DNA of 64,000 bases. Origin: Endozoicomonas sp. NE40. Its GTDB lineage: Bacteria; Pseudomonadota; Gammaproteobacteria; Pseudomonadales; Endozoicomonadaceae. The notes under the pieces are model-generated. The model was not told the DNA's origin, searched no databases, and saw nothing but the letters and a program-made list of their open reading frames with translations. How positions within the stretch are numbered: position 1 is the first letter of the stretch; every line of letters begins with the position of its first letter. The DNA lies in NCBI RefSeq assembly GCF_040549045.1, contig NZ_JBEWTB010000002.1, positions 1,209,501-1,273,500 of the forward strand. The letters run 5' to 3'. Shown here piece by piece: positions 55,565-64,000 of this stretch. The position numbers were made by a program, and so were the translations under genes.

Positions 55565-55729
55565 GCTCATACCTTTCGCCCGACGTCCGGATTTTAACCA
55601 TCTCCGCCTTTACACAAACGACAAAGTATGCCTAATATCTTTTGCATAAGGGTAAAAGTCATGTCTGATACCTGAACACATAACGAACCCCGCCCTCTGC
55701 ACAAAAACAACAACAAGGTTGCAGCCGCA

Positions 55730-57298
55730 ATGACATTTTCAGATAAATACAAAGGTCGGTATGCCAGCTTTTTAATTGGCCTGGCATGGACTGTCGAAAT
55801 TATTGCCGTTCTTATCGGGCTGACCATCGCCATCGTGGTGTCCATTTCCGCCAATGAGTCCTACAGTAATCAGGAAACCGCCAGTCTGCTGGGCAATAAC
55901 GCATCCATACTGGTGGCAGGTCTGCCATTCCTCCTGGTAGCAGTGGTTGAACTTTGCAAAATACCACTGACGTTTGCCTTTATGGCAGTTAAGAACGTGT
56001 TCTGGCGTGGGCTGTTCCTGTTCTTTGTCGCCTTCCTGTGCCTCATCACTTTTGAAACCATGCTCAACGGTTTTGAGCGCAACTTTTCCAACCTTAATTA
56101 CGCCATTGATACCCGCAAGAACAACATTGAAAACATAGATGCTGAGATTGAATTGCTGAATCGCCGCATGGAGCGTGTACAGGTGTTCACAGCAGATGAC
56201 CTGGTCCAGGAAACGGACGCCATGCAGCTTGATATCGATGAGCAGTACCGTACCAGTGTTAACCGCATCAATGCTGAAACAGAAGCCGTGATCAGTGGCA
56301 TCGATTATGGTTATCAGGAAACCCTGGATGCCGAAGTTCTTACTCTGATGGAGCGTCGCGATGGCTACTACGACAACTGGAACACTGAACGACAGCAGAT
56401 CGAAGATCGATTTTCTGAACTGCTGCTGGGCAATCTTTCAGACAGTCGTAATGAACGCCAGCGCCTGCTGCAGGAACTGGAAGCTCTGAAACAGGAGATG
56501 AACCAGGCACTGGCTGGTGCCAACTTTTTCACCCGCACAACGATTGATAATAAATACCGGGGGCTGATTGCTGCCAAAAACCAGCAGATTGACCAGATAA
56601 CTACCGGCTATCTGGGGGGCGACGCACTGACCAGGCAGGCCACCATGGAAGAACAGCTTAAGCAGCAGCTGGCTTTTGCCAACAGTAAGTACGAAGGGCG
56701 CATCGACGAAATCAACCAACGCATTGATGACAGAAAGCAGGCCATTATCGATCAGGACGATGCTAATGCCCGGCTGCAAAGCGATGTGCTGGCCAATGCT
56801 GACCAAAGTCGCGCCAACTTCCTGTCAATCAAGCTAAATCAGGAAGGCGAACTATCTGAATACAGCGAAGGAAAGCAGGCAGAGCTGGGCGCCATAACCG
56901 TTCAGGTTAACGAGATAGAAGACAAGGTTTTTCTACTGCAAAACGACCAGCGTAATGTTCAGGCTGAAATTAACCACATGATTAACCAGAACCAGATTTA
57001 CCGACTGGCCATGTACGCTTTTGGCAAGGAGTCACCCACCGATGTTGACCGGAAAATGGTGGGGATTGTTGCCCTGGTCTGGTTTGGCTCTCTGGCACTG
57101 ATCGCTTCCGTAACCGGCGTTATGCTTTGTCTGGCAGGTTTCTACCTGAAACGGGAACTGAGGCTGGCGGCTGAAACAGCCAAAGAAAAAACAGCTGCCA
57201 ATCAACTTGCCATAGAAACGGTGAAAGCAGCAGCAGAAAACTCTCGGGAAAAGCAGCCTGAAGAACGAAAAACCAGAGAAACAGTTGAATACAGCTGA
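55730..57298 (+). CDS. Membrane-anchored long coiled-coil protein, unknown function
   Basis: A 522-residue protein. Three hydrophobic segments lie near residues 15-42, 60-85 and 90-112 (SFLIGLAWTVEIIAVLIGL, ILVAGLPFLLVAVVELC, FLFFVAFLCLITFETML). A charged, Gln/Glu/Arg-rich region from about 120 to 425 looks like a long coiled coil. One or two further membrane segments lie near 435-470, then a Lys/Glu-rich tail. No family was recognised. The size and plan recall membrane-tethered filament or phage-defence scaffold proteins, but that is only a shape comparison. It lies 165 bases after hemA, in the segment that separates hemA from prfA. Confidence 0.65.
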   Translation: MTFSDKYKGRYASFLIGLAWTVEIIAVLIGLTIAIVVSISANESYSNQETASLLGNNASILVAGLPFLLVAVVELCKIPLTFAFMAVKNVFWRGLFLFFVAFLCLITFETMLNGFERNFSNLNYAIDTRKNNIENIDAEIELLNRRMERVQVFTADDLVQETDAMQLDIDEQYRTSVNRINAETEAVISGIDYGYQETLDAEVLTLMERRDGYYDNWNTERQQIEDRFSELLLGNLSDSRNERQRLLQELEALKQEMNQALAGANFFTRTTIDNKYRGLIAAKNQQIDQITTGYLGGDALTRQATMEEQLKQQLAFANSKYEGRIDEINQRIDDRKQAIIDQDDANARLQSDVLANADQSRANFLSIKLNQEGELSEYSEGKQAELGAITVQVNEIEDKVFLLQNDQRNVQAEINHMINQNQIYRLAMYAFGKESPTDVDRKMVGIVALVWFGSLALIASVTGVMLCLAGFYLKRELRLAAETAKEKTAANQLAIETVKAAAENSREKQPEERKTRETVEYS

Positions 57299-57338
57299 TT
57301 CAGAAAAAGACAGGAGAAAGCTCTGCCTCTAATAGCTA

Positions 57339-58001
57339 TCACCATTCATCTTCACTAAAGAGTTTGACGATAGCCTCTATGGAGTCAGAAGCGCTGGTTT
57401 CTTCATAGTTCGGGTTGACAGCCAGCTTGAGCGTCGACGGTGGTCCTCCGTACCAGCCTCCTTCCATCGGCGTTTGCCTGTTACTGGGCCAGACGACACC
57501 GACGATAAAATTATTAAAAATCGGGTGGGTAAAGTTTACGTCACATACTTTGTCGAGCAGGTGATTGTGAAAACCGTAGAGCGCAGACTGTGGAGCACCG
57601 GGAGCGGCAAAGCCTCTAAAAGAGCTTGCGTTAATCAGGTACACATAGCCAATACTGTCATAAAGAAACCAGCCAGCCACGTGCGAGCAAATGGTGGTTG
57701 AGACACCGGCCCCTCCCTTATGAAACCGAGCCGAACCGGAGGAAGCGTGAACCAAACGACTCACCCGATCCGCTCCACCAACCCTAGGCGTGAACATCAA
57801 GCCCTGTTCAAAAACGACCTCGGGGGGCTGCACACTAGCCGAAAAAACATAGCCCGAAAAATATTTCTGCGCACCGATACTCTGCGAACTGGTACCGGCG
57901 TCTATAAGGTTAGCGCCCTTGAGCAGGGTAGTATCATGGATTTTACTGCTGTCGGTTAAGGTGACATAATTCTCATACACATTACATCTGCCTCTTTCCA
58001 A
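57339..58001 (-). CDS. ADP-ribosyltransferase-like protein lacking the expected catalytic Arg
   Basis: A 220-residue protein with the layout of the enterotoxin-A/pierisin ADP-ribosyltransferase fold. GYVFSASVQPPEVVFEQGL (50-68) aligns with the family pattern V-Y-R-x-D-x-R-P-P-x-x-I-F-x-x-G-F, VSTTICSHVAG (100-110) is the STT motif, and GYVYLINA (118-125) is the next strand. At the usual Arg, Asp and Arg positions this protein has Ser, Ser and Gln. No clear E-x-E or Q-x-E is seen near the C-terminus. There is no signal peptide. It may be an inactive toxin or a divergent enzyme. No immunity gene is adjacent. Confidence 0.55.
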   Translation of the reverse strand: MERGRCNVYENYVTLTDSSKIHDTTLLKGANLIDAGTSSQSIGAQKYFSGYVFSASVQPPEVVFEQGLMFTPRVGGADRVSRLVHASSGSARFHKGGAGVSTTICSHVAGWFLYDSIGYVYLINASSFRGFAAPGAPQSALYGFHNHLLDKVCDVNFTHPIFNNFIVGVVWPSNRQTPMEGGWYGGPPSTLKLAVNPNYEETSASDSIEAIVKLFSEDEW

Positions 58002-58050
58002 AAAGTCATCTGAAGGCGAACGTTAAGAATAGCCCTTTATTGCCTGACTC

Positions 58051-59214
58051 TTACTGCTTTCTGGTCACTTTAAGAAGATCACCCTGATCAGTCAGCAGAT
58101 AAATCGCCCCCTCGCTGTCCACTTCAATATGGCGCAAACGCTGCTCCAGATCAGTTAACAGCGATTCCTGTCCTGTCACCTGACTGCCTTCCATCTTAAC
58201 CCGGCGCAACTCTCTTGATTTCAGAGTCGTTGCCAGCAGGTCACCCTCCAGCTCTGGAAACATAGCGCCGCGGTAAACCAGCAGCGACGAGGGCGCAATA
58301 GACGGCGTCCAGTCTACAAACGGCTGCTCCATTCCCGGATACTCCTTGTAAGGTGTGATGGTGGCACCGGAGTAATCCCTGCCATAAGTGATAACAGGCC
58401 AGCCATAGTTTTTACCCGGCTCAATGATATTGATTTCATCCCCCCCTTTAGGGCCATGTTCATGAGAAAACACCTGCTGCCGGCGGGAATCATAGACCAG
58501 CCCCTGAGGGTTTCTGTGACCAAGCGACCAGATGGCAGGGTGCGCCCCTTCCTCTGTAAAAAACGGGTTACTGTCCGGAATAGAACCATCGTCGTTCAGC
58601 CGCACAATTTTACCGAGCAGACTCGACTTTTTCTGGGCGCTTTCCCGAAAGTTAAAGCCATCTCCTGTCGTCAACAAAAGTGTCTTGTCCGGCAGAAAGG
58701 CTATACGCCCCGCATAGTGTACAGGCGTGTTTTTAGCGGGCGTCACAGTGAACAACACCTGTTGTTCAATCAGCGTTAAACCCTGCAACCTGGCACGCAT
58801 CAGGCGCAGAGCGTTAGCGTCCTTGCTGCCATGGGCATAACTCAGATAGAGCCAGCCATTCTGTTCATAATCGGGGTGTAGTTTGATGTCCAGCAATCCA
58901 CCCTGTCCGCGATAAAATACATCAGGCACACCTTTGATGGGCTCTGATACCTGCCCTGCCTTTATCTGTCGTAACTGACCGCTGCGCTCTGTTACCAGCA
59001 GGCTTTTTTCAGGCAATCTATTATCCACCAAACCCTGATCCGGCAGAAATACCATTGACCAGGGCGCATCAAGTCCACTCGCCAGCGTTGACACCTGATA
59101 AGGCAAACCCGGCACCACCGGGCTGACACTGGCATTTGCAGACATCATAACCAGATACACCAAAGCCATGATGTAGACGAGAATCCATTTAACTGACCAT
59201 TTACCCATGATCAT
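58051..59214 (-). CDS. PQQ-dependent glucose/sorbosone dehydrogenase family protein
   Basis: A 387-residue secreted beta-propeller of the soluble aldose sugar dehydrogenase (YliI/GDH-B) family. A signal segment (WILVYIMALVYLVMMSANAS) precedes APWSMVFLP, HYAGRIAFLPDKTLLLTTGD, SLGHRNPQGLVYD and EHGPKGGDEINIIEPGKNYGW, all typical. It oxidises sugars in the periplasm with PQQ as cofactor. The ATG at 59214 overlaps the upstream stop (ATGA) with AGGAGG three bases before it; a second ATG at 59208 has better spacing. The longer reading to 59397 is out of family. Confidence 0.9.
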   Translation of the reverse strand: MIMGKWSVKWILVYIMALVYLVMMSANASVSPVVPGLPYQVSTLASGLDAPWSMVFLPDQGLVDNRLPEKSLLVTERSGQLRQIKAGQVSEPIKGVPDVFYRGQGGLLDIKLHPDYEQNGWLYLSYAHGSKDANALRLMRARLQGLTLIEQQVLFTVTPAKNTPVHYAGRIAFLPDKTLLLTTGDGFNFRESAQKKSSLLGKIVRLNDDGSIPDSNPFFTEEGAHPAIWSLGHRNPQGLVYDSRRQQVFSHEHGPKGGDEINIIEPGKNYGWPVITYGRDYSGATITPYKEYPGMEQPFVDWTPSIAPSSLLVYRGAMFPELEGDLLATTLKSRELRRVKMEGSQVTGQESLLTDLEQRLRHIEVDSEGAIYLLTDQGDLLKVTRKQ

Positions 59215-59648
59215 GTACCTCCTCCTTCCGGTTTCTTTATCGCAACAAACACCACCCCTCCCAGGGCTCCGGCAAGGCACTGACAGACCAGCCCTGTGGT
59301 ACTTCTCGCCCCGGCGATCAAACTGATCTCCATCAGTGGATACATGGCTGCAAAAATCGTGAGCATGGTGACAAAACCGGCCAGGGGGAAAATCCACAGA
59401 CCTGTCTGCAGCTTTCTTCTGACCCAGCCAGCAAACCCGAAGGCTGGCAATAAGCCAATGGCAATAACAGTGCCATACCCCGGCAACAAACCGATCAGGT
59501 CCTCAATGGTGGTATAAAAACGTGAAGTGATAGAAATTGAGATGCCGATCTGTTCAAGATCAGCTATTACAAACTGGCTATGGGCAATACTGCCAGCGAC
59601 AAAGGTCACCAACACTGCCGGTAGCCATGCTGACAGGTATTCCTTCAT
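59211..59648 (-). CDS. Small polytopic membrane protein, unknown function
   Basis: A 145-residue protein with four hydrophobic segments (LPAVLVTFVAGSI, TVIAIGLLPAFGFAG, LWIFPLAGFVTMLTIFAAM, TTGLVCQCLAGALGGVVFV). It overlaps the sugar dehydrogenase start by four bases, so the two form an operon. It may anchor the dehydrogenase or pass electrons to it, but no heme or quinone motif is visible. A family could not be named. Confidence 0.75.
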   Translation of the reverse strand: MKEYLSAWLPAVLVTFVAGSIAHSQFVIADLEQIGISISITSRFYTTIEDLIGLLPGYGTVIAIGLLPAFGFAGWVRRKLQTGLWIFPLAGFVTMLTIFAAMYPLMEISLIAGARSTTGLVCQCLAGALGGVVFVAIKKPEGGGT

Positions 59649-59897
59649 AAGCTTTTTTCTTTATTCTGTTTTACTTCGAAAATACCGCTGCCTGTTCATG
59701 GTCGTCTTCAACATTTTCACAAGTATTAGACTGCGGCAAACTGCAAATGTCCATCCCAAAAACATATAAACGACAGTATAAATCTGATGCTACAGTCAAT
59801 TATTTCTGATGTTCTGCTACTTTCTGTATTAATAGATTTTCCAACAGTTTTCACTAGACTTTAATGTGCTATATCGAATTAAAAGGAGTACAACGTC

Positions 59898-60113
59898 ATG
59901 AACTCTTATTTTAAAGACGATAGCCATTTCAGAAAGTCATTGGAATGCCCTCCGTGTTTTAATGTTGCCTGCGTAGCTGTGGCGATTAGCCCTAAGCAGG
60001 AGGTTGCCTTAAGAAACAGTAGCGATCCGAATAAAACGACACTACTTTTTACCCGATCCGAATGGAGTGTATTTATCAAGGGTGTTAAAAACGGAGAATT
60101 CGACCTTAGCTAA
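59898..60113 (+). CDS. DUF397-like small protein
   Basis: A 71-residue protein. FRKSLECPP at the start, CVAVAISPKQEVALRNSSDP in the middle and the end FTRSEWSVFIKGVKNGEFD match the DUF397 pattern (W-R-K-S-S ... VAVRDSKDP ... FTPAEWxAFxxGVKxGEFD). DUF397 proteins are characteristic of Streptomyces and other Actinobacteria, usually next to an XRE-type regulator with which they act. No such regulator is adjacent here. The ATG at 59898 has AAGGAG nine bases upstream. Confidence 0.75.
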   Translation: MNSYFKDDSHFRKSLECPPCFNVACVAVAISPKQEVALRNSSDPNKTTLLFTRSEWSVFIKGVKNGEFDLS

Positions 60114-60197
60114 AATTGGGTTGCTTGCTTACCCGGCACTCATCACAGCGTCACTTTTTAGGAACCATGACACCTAAAGCGAGTCGCTCTCAGCATA

Positions 60198-61055
60198 TTA
60201 CAGTGCTGCAAAGAGTTCAGGCAAAGCCCCGAGAAGTTTCTGGCAAACACCGGTTGGGACATGACTGTTACTCCAGTAAGCAATCACCGGAACACTGACT
60301 ACCGCAGACGTGTAATTCAGGATCACCAGCCTGCCCTCACTGATCTCCTCACTGATGTCATTCATGGGAGCAGGACACCAGCCAATGCCCTGCCGGACCA
60401 GATACAGGCCGGTTTCATAGTCTGGCACCTCTGTATAAGCCCGGGCATCAAAAAACTCCCTCATACCTGCAATTAAAATCCCTCTGTGAGTCAACAGATC
60501 CGTGTCAGTCACCTCATGAACCCCTGCCAGTGGATGCTCCGAGCTACAGCAAAAGGCAAACTCGCACATGCCCAGCTGTTTGGAGGAGAAATTACTCAAA
60601 CTCTGTACTTTAGGAGCTGAGACCACCCCCAGATGCACTTCAGCATTGGCAAGACATTCATTCAGCTGACTGGTTGTCATCTGACGAATCGTCAGTTCGT
60701 GTTCTGGAAAAAAATGGCAGAAGTGCGCCACCATCGCTTTCCGGTAAGCCACCGGCAAAAAGAAATCGAAACCAACCACAAGACTGGCATCCGCCCGTTT
60801 AAGGGATTCAACAGCATTGTGCAGGTTAACCGTGTCACTCAGAACCTGCCGACAATAAGGCAGCAGTTTCTTTCCGTCCTCGGTCAATGTGGGTCGATAG
60901 GATGTTCGGTCCATCAGTTCCAGCCCCCACTCCGCTTCCAGGTCCGACACCCAGGCACTGATTTGTGACCGGGACCTGTGTAGCCGCCGGGCAGCAGCAG
61001 AAATTGAGCCGGTTTCATGCACCGCTACAAACGCTGAAATAGAAGCATACTTCAT
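60198..61055 (-). CDS. LysR family transcriptional regulator
   Basis: A 285-residue LTTR. The N-terminal winged helix has ISAFVAVHETGSISAAARRL then SRSQISAWVSDLE and GLELMDRTSYRPTLTEDGK. The C-terminal part is a substrate-binding domain (VVGFDFFLPVAYRKAMV). The ATG at 61055 is used; a TTG at 61067 gives four more residues. Its target is unknown; the divergent outer-membrane protein gene 288 bases away is the first candidate. Confidence 0.92.
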   Translation of the reverse strand: MKYASISAFVAVHETGSISAAARRLHRSRSQISAWVSDLEAEWGLELMDRTSYRPTLTEDGKKLLPYCRQVLSDTVNLHNAVESLKRADASLVVGFDFFLPVAYRKAMVAHFCHFFPEHELTIRQMTTSQLNECLANAEVHLGVVSAPKVQSLSNFSSKQLGMCEFAFCCSSEHPLAGVHEVTDTDLLTHRGILIAGMREFFDARAYTEVPDYETGLYLVRQGIGWCPAPMNDISEEISEGRLVILNYTSAVVSVPVIAYWSNSHVPTGVCQKLLGALPELFAAL

Positions 61056-61342
61056 GGAACAATCCACTGAACTGGATTTAAGATCGTCAAGATTAGCGTC
61101 AAATGGGTATGGAAAGTGTAAACCCCTGTGTCAGGGTGAGTAAAAAAACGTCTGCTTCATTCCAGTGAGTAAATATTTTTTCTTTTAAATCAAAGAGTTA
61201 TAAACAGTGTCGCAACTTTCAGACACTTCCTGATCTATCAGAATAAACCGCGAATCACGACAATACACCCATCTTCAATGACAGAGGCAATGCCAACCAG
61301 GGCTGTAGCCCTCGCCTTTGTTCGAATCATAAGGAGTTCATT

Positions 61343-61909
61343 ATGAAAAAGCTGACCACTGCTGCAATGATCGCTGCTCTGGGTGTATCCGCCAACGTTA
61401 TGGCTGCTGACTGGTTTGTTGGTGGTAGCGTTGGTGCCGGTTTTAACGATCAGTCCGTTTCCGGCACCAATATCAAAAAAGCTGACGGGCCTGTACGTTA
61501 CGGCGTTCAGGTAGGTGCCTATCTGAACGACAACATGCGTGTTTACGGCTCTTACAACACCGGTAAAGACGATGCTAAGAGCGGCGGTGTAAAAACAGAA
61601 ATGACCCAGGAACAGTTCCTGCTGTCTGCTGACTACCTGTTTGGCACTGGCGACCTGAAGCCCTTTGCAGGTCTGACCATCGGTCACGACAACACCGAGT
61701 TCAAGGTGAGTGGTGCAAACGGCTTCAAGAAAGACCAGGGTAAAGTTGCCATGGGTGGTCAGGTAGGTGCTGTTTATGCCATGGGTAACTTTGACCTGGA
61801 AGCTGGCTACCGCCATCTGTGGCACGACACCAAGATCAAAGCGAATGGTTCCACTTTGAAAAACAGCAGTGACGGCAACCTTTACGCCTCCGTGTCTTAC
61901 CGCTTTTGA
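61343..61909 (+). CDS. Outer-membrane beta-barrel protein (OmpA/opacity-like)
   Basis: A 188-residue protein with a signal peptide (LGVSANVMAADWF, cleavage after VMA) and an eight-stranded barrel pattern of alternating hydrophobic residues, ending SVSYRF with the terminal Phe required for outer-membrane insertion. It has an AAGGAG site seven bases before the ATG. It is followed by a strong terminator and is monocistronic. There is no OmpA-like peptidoglycan-binding domain. Its exact role is unknown. Confidence 0.85.
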   Translation: MKKLTTAAMIAALGVSANVMAADWFVGGSVGAGFNDQSVSGTNIKKADGPVRYGVQVGAYLNDNMRVYGSYNTGKDDAKSGGVKTEMTQEQFLLSADYLFGTGDLKPFAGLTIGHDNTEFKVSGANGFKKDQGKVAMGGQVGAVYAMGNFDLEAGYRHLWHDTKIKANGSTLKNSSDGNLYASVSYRF

Positions 61910-61935
61910 TACGCAATCTTAATGCTGTGTGACTT

Positions 61936-61965
61936 GGCGACCCCTGAACGGGTCGCCTTTTTTTT
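61936..61965 (+). terminator. Intrinsic terminator of the outer-membrane barrel gene
   Basis: GGCGACCC (61936-61943) pairs with GGGTCGCC (61950-61957) around a six-base loop, followed by eight T residues. It separates the barrel gene from prfA. Confidence 0.95.
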
Positions 61966-62090
61966 GCTTTCCCCAAAATCGTCAAAATCTCCGCCCCCGT
62001 CCGATTCCTGATACACTACGCCCACCCTGTTATTCCCCCGGCACCCGACAAAACATCCGGTGCTGAAGTGACTGAGAACACACTTTGACA

Positions 62091-63200
62091 ATGAAAGACT
62101 CTACCTTTGTCAGCCTGAGCAGCAACCTGACAATCAAACTCGACAACCTGCTGGACCGCTATGAAGAGATTGCTGCACTGCTGAGCGATCCGGAAGTGAT
62201 TGGCGATCAGGATAAATTTCGCAAACTGTCCAAAGAATACGCCGAACTGGAACCTGTGGTTCAGGCTTATCAGGAATACCGTCAGGTCATTGAAAACATG
62301 GAAGAAGCCCGGGCCATGACCGAAGAGGATGACCCTGAAATGGCGGAAATGGCAGAAGAAGAACTGCGCGAAGGCAGAGAACAACTGCCCGGCCTGGAGC
62401 AAAATCTCCAACTGCTGCTGCTGCCAAAAGATCCCCGTGACGCTTCCAATACCTTCCTGGAAATCCGTGCCGGTACCGGTGGTGACGAAGCCGCTATTTT
62501 TGCCGGCGACCTGTTCCGCATGTACTCCCGCTATGCCGAGAAGCGGGGCTGGAAAATCGAAATTATCAGTGCCAACGATGGCGAACACGGTGGTTACCGT
62601 GAAATTATCACCCGCATTGTCGGCAATGCCGTTTACGGGCGACTGAAGTTTGAATCCGGCGCTCACCGTGTTCAGCGTGTTCCGGAAACGGAGTCCCAGG
62701 GGCGCATCCACACCTCTGCCTGTACGGTGGCCATTATGCCTGAGCCGGACGAACAGGAAGCCATTGAGATCAAAAAGGAAGACCTTCGGGTAGACACCTT
62801 CCGCTCCTCCGGTGCCGGTGGTCAGCACGTTAACACCACCGACTCGGCGATTCGTCTGACTCACCTGCCAACCGGCATTGTGGTGGAATGTCAGGACGAA
62901 CGTTCCCAGCACAAAAACCGCGCCAAGGCGATGGCACTGCTGTCGGCCAAACTGCAAACCGCACAGGACGAGGCAGCCGCCAAAGAGATCAGCGATGCCC
63001 GTAAAAGCCTGGTAGGCAGCGGTGACCGTTCCGAGCGCATCCGTACCTACAACTATCCTCAGGGGCGGGTTACCGATCACCGCATCAACCTGACTCTGTA
63101 CAAACTGTCTGAAATTATCGAAGGCGACCTCGACCCGGTGGTTGAACCGCTGTTACAGGAGCACCAGGCAGAATTGCTGACAGGTCTGTCCAATGATTGA
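62091..63200 (+). CDS. prfA: Peptide chain release factor 1
   Basis: A 369-residue RF1. The GGQ motif is in RSSGAGGQHVNTTDSAIR, and the P-x-T codon-recognition motif of RF1 is in RVPETESQGRIHTS (here P-E-T). It ends termination at UAA and UAG. The ATG at 62091 is preferred over the TTG at 62085. Its stop overlaps the start region of prmC (ATG at 63193, stop at 63198-63200), so the pair are translationally coupled. In related genomes prfA follows hemA directly; here about 6.5 kb of other genes intervene. Confidence 0.97.
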   Translation: MKDSTFVSLSSNLTIKLDNLLDRYEEIAALLSDPEVIGDQDKFRKLSKEYAELEPVVQAYQEYRQVIENMEEARAMTEEDDPEMAEMAEEELREGREQLPGLEQNLQLLLLPKDPRDASNTFLEIRAGTGGDEAAIFAGDLFRMYSRYAEKRGWKIEIISANDGEHGGYREIITRIVGNAVYGRLKFESGAHRVQRVPETESQGRIHTSACTVAIMPEPDEQEAIEIKKEDLRVDTFRSSGAGGQHVNTTDSAIRLTHLPTGIVVECQDERSQHKNRAKAMALLSAKLQTAQDEAAAKEISDARKSLVGSGDRSERIRTYNYPQGRVTDHRINLTLYKLSEIIEGDLDPVVEPLLQEHQAELLTGLSND

Positions 63201-64000
63201 TTGCCGGATTGATCGACTGCTGAGCTGGGCAACAGAGCTTCTGACAGACAGTGAAACAGCTCGCCTGGACGCTGAAGTTCTGCTGTGCCATATCCTCCAG
63301 AAAGACCGAAGCTTTCTGTTTACCTGGCCAGAACATGAACTGAGCGAGCAACAGCTGTCTGATTTCAAACAGCTGGTTGTACAGCGTCAAAAAGGGACTC
63401 CCGTCGCCTACCTGACCGGCGAGCGCGATTTCTGGACGCTGAAGCTGGCGGTTTCACCGGCCACCCTGATTCCCCGTCCTGACACAGAACTTCTGGTTGA
63501 ACAGGCACTGGCAAAAGAACTGCCGGAAAATGCTACTGTCGCAGACCTGGGTACAGGCACCGGCGCTATTGCGCTGGCTATGGCTAGTGAACAAAGACAG
63601 TGGACAGTGGTCGGAGTTGATAAGTTTAAGGACGCAGTAAAGCTGGCTGAACAGAATGCCCGGAACAATAGCATTAACAATGTGACGTTCTATCAGGGCA
63701 GCTGGTGTGAAGCGCTTCCAGACGACAATTACCATATGATCGTCAGCAATCCGCCTTATATCTGCAGTGATGACAAACATCTGAGCCAGGGCGATGTTCG
63801 CTTTGAACCCGAAACAGCCCTGGCATCGGGTGCTGATGGTTTAGACGACATTCGCATTATCATTCAGCAAGCCGTTTCCAAACTGCAAAATGGTGGCTGG
63901 CTGTTGTTGGAACATGGCTATCATCAGGCTGAATCAATACAGCAACTGATGCGCCATGCTGGATTCAGCAGGGTGTCAACGGTTCAGGACTTGTCTGGGC
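63193..64000 (+). CDS. prmC: Release factor glutamine methyltransferase PrmC/HemK (partial)
   Basis: The first 269 codons of a gene cut by the window end. It has the N-terminal helical domain, then TGERDFW, the SAM motif DLGTGTGAIALAMA, and the catalytic NPPY in VSNPPYICSDDKH. PrmC methylates the Gln of the GGQ motif of release factors, including the RF1 encoded immediately upstream. The ATG at 63193 overlaps the end of prfA by eight bases. Confidence 0.96.
   Translation, partial: MIDCRIDRLLSWATELLTDSETARLDAEVLLCHILQKDRSFLFTWPEHELSEQQLSDFKQLVVQRQKGTPVAYLTGERDFWTLKLAVSPATLIPRPDTELLVEQALAKELPENATVADLGTGTGAIALAMASEQRQWTVVGVDKFKDAVKLAEQNARNNSINNVTFYQGSWCEALPDDNYHMIVSNPPYICSDDKHLSQGDVRFEPETALASGADGLDDIRIIIQQAVSKLQNGGWLLLEHGYHQAESIQQLMRHAGFSRVSTVQDLSG

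Noticed and set aside
62016..63080. 354-residue open frame opposite prfA
   Set aside because: Antisense shadow of release factor 1; composition is Phe/Gly/Gln-rich as expected from the reverse of coding sequence.

Overview
The window looks like chromosomal DNA of a marine gammaproteobacterium of the Oceanospirillales/Endozoicomonas type. This is an inference. It rests on a Pseudomonas-like housekeeping backbone (hemA, TPR lipoprotein, lolB, ispE, tRNA-Gln, prs, rplY, pth, ychF), a ChrR/RpoE stress regulon, a type VI secretion system, and several eukaryote-like or effector-like orphan genes (RING-H2 protein, mucin-like surface protein, ADP-ribosyltransferase-like protein, a giant helical-repeat protein). 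No phage, transposase or CRISPR array is visible.

Layout: 1-5785 (minus) is part of a type VI secretion operon in the order tssA, hcp, tssB, tssC, second tssC-like gene, tssE (cut by the window edge). 5901-7227 holds a VOC protein and an ABC-type ATPase. 7457-11100 (plus) holds a divergent MurE-like ligase, a PBP5-type carboxypeptidase and an EamA transporter. 11194-12449 (minus) is an anti-sigma/ECF sigma pair (ChrR/RpoE type). Its likely target operon runs the other way at 12870-17648: FAD oxidase, DUF1365, Cfa, DUF3833, SDR. ECF11-like promoters are visible in front of both the sigma gene and the operon.

17649-22642 is a decayed accessory zone: an ORF cut by two in-frame TAG codons, a small membrane protein, a 3' remnant of gap, a mucin-like surface protein and a 3' remnant of a RutD-like hydrolase. 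23347-33275 carries two paralogous MFP-RND efflux modules with an orphan gene and a TetR regulator between them; the same short palindrome lies before tetR and before the second module. 33403-36675 holds an oxidoreductase, cardiolipin synthase and a TSUP permease. 36918-37446 is a duplicated tRNA-Gln/tRNA-Met pair.

37581-43274 has a D-amino-acid-oxidase-like protein with permuted motif order and a 1487-residue protein built from about 22 copies of a 37-residue repeat. A frameshifted Tsx-like porin and a stand-alone CBM48-like protein follow. 45028-55564 is the conserved ychF-to-hemA backbone, interrupted between ychF and pth by a Ddl paralogue and a RING-H2 gene. The usual hemA-prfA-prmC order is split by 55565-62090. 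That segment carries a coiled-coil membrane protein, an ART-like protein, a sugar dehydrogenase with a small membrane protein, a DUF397-like protein, a LysR regulator and an outer-membrane barrel. prfA and the start of prmC close the window.

The most unusual items are the 37-residue repeat protein, the frameshifted RING-H2 gene, the ART-like protein lacking its expected arginine, the DUF397-like gene outside Actinobacteria, the ORF with two amber codons, and the MurE-like ligase with an altered specificity motif.
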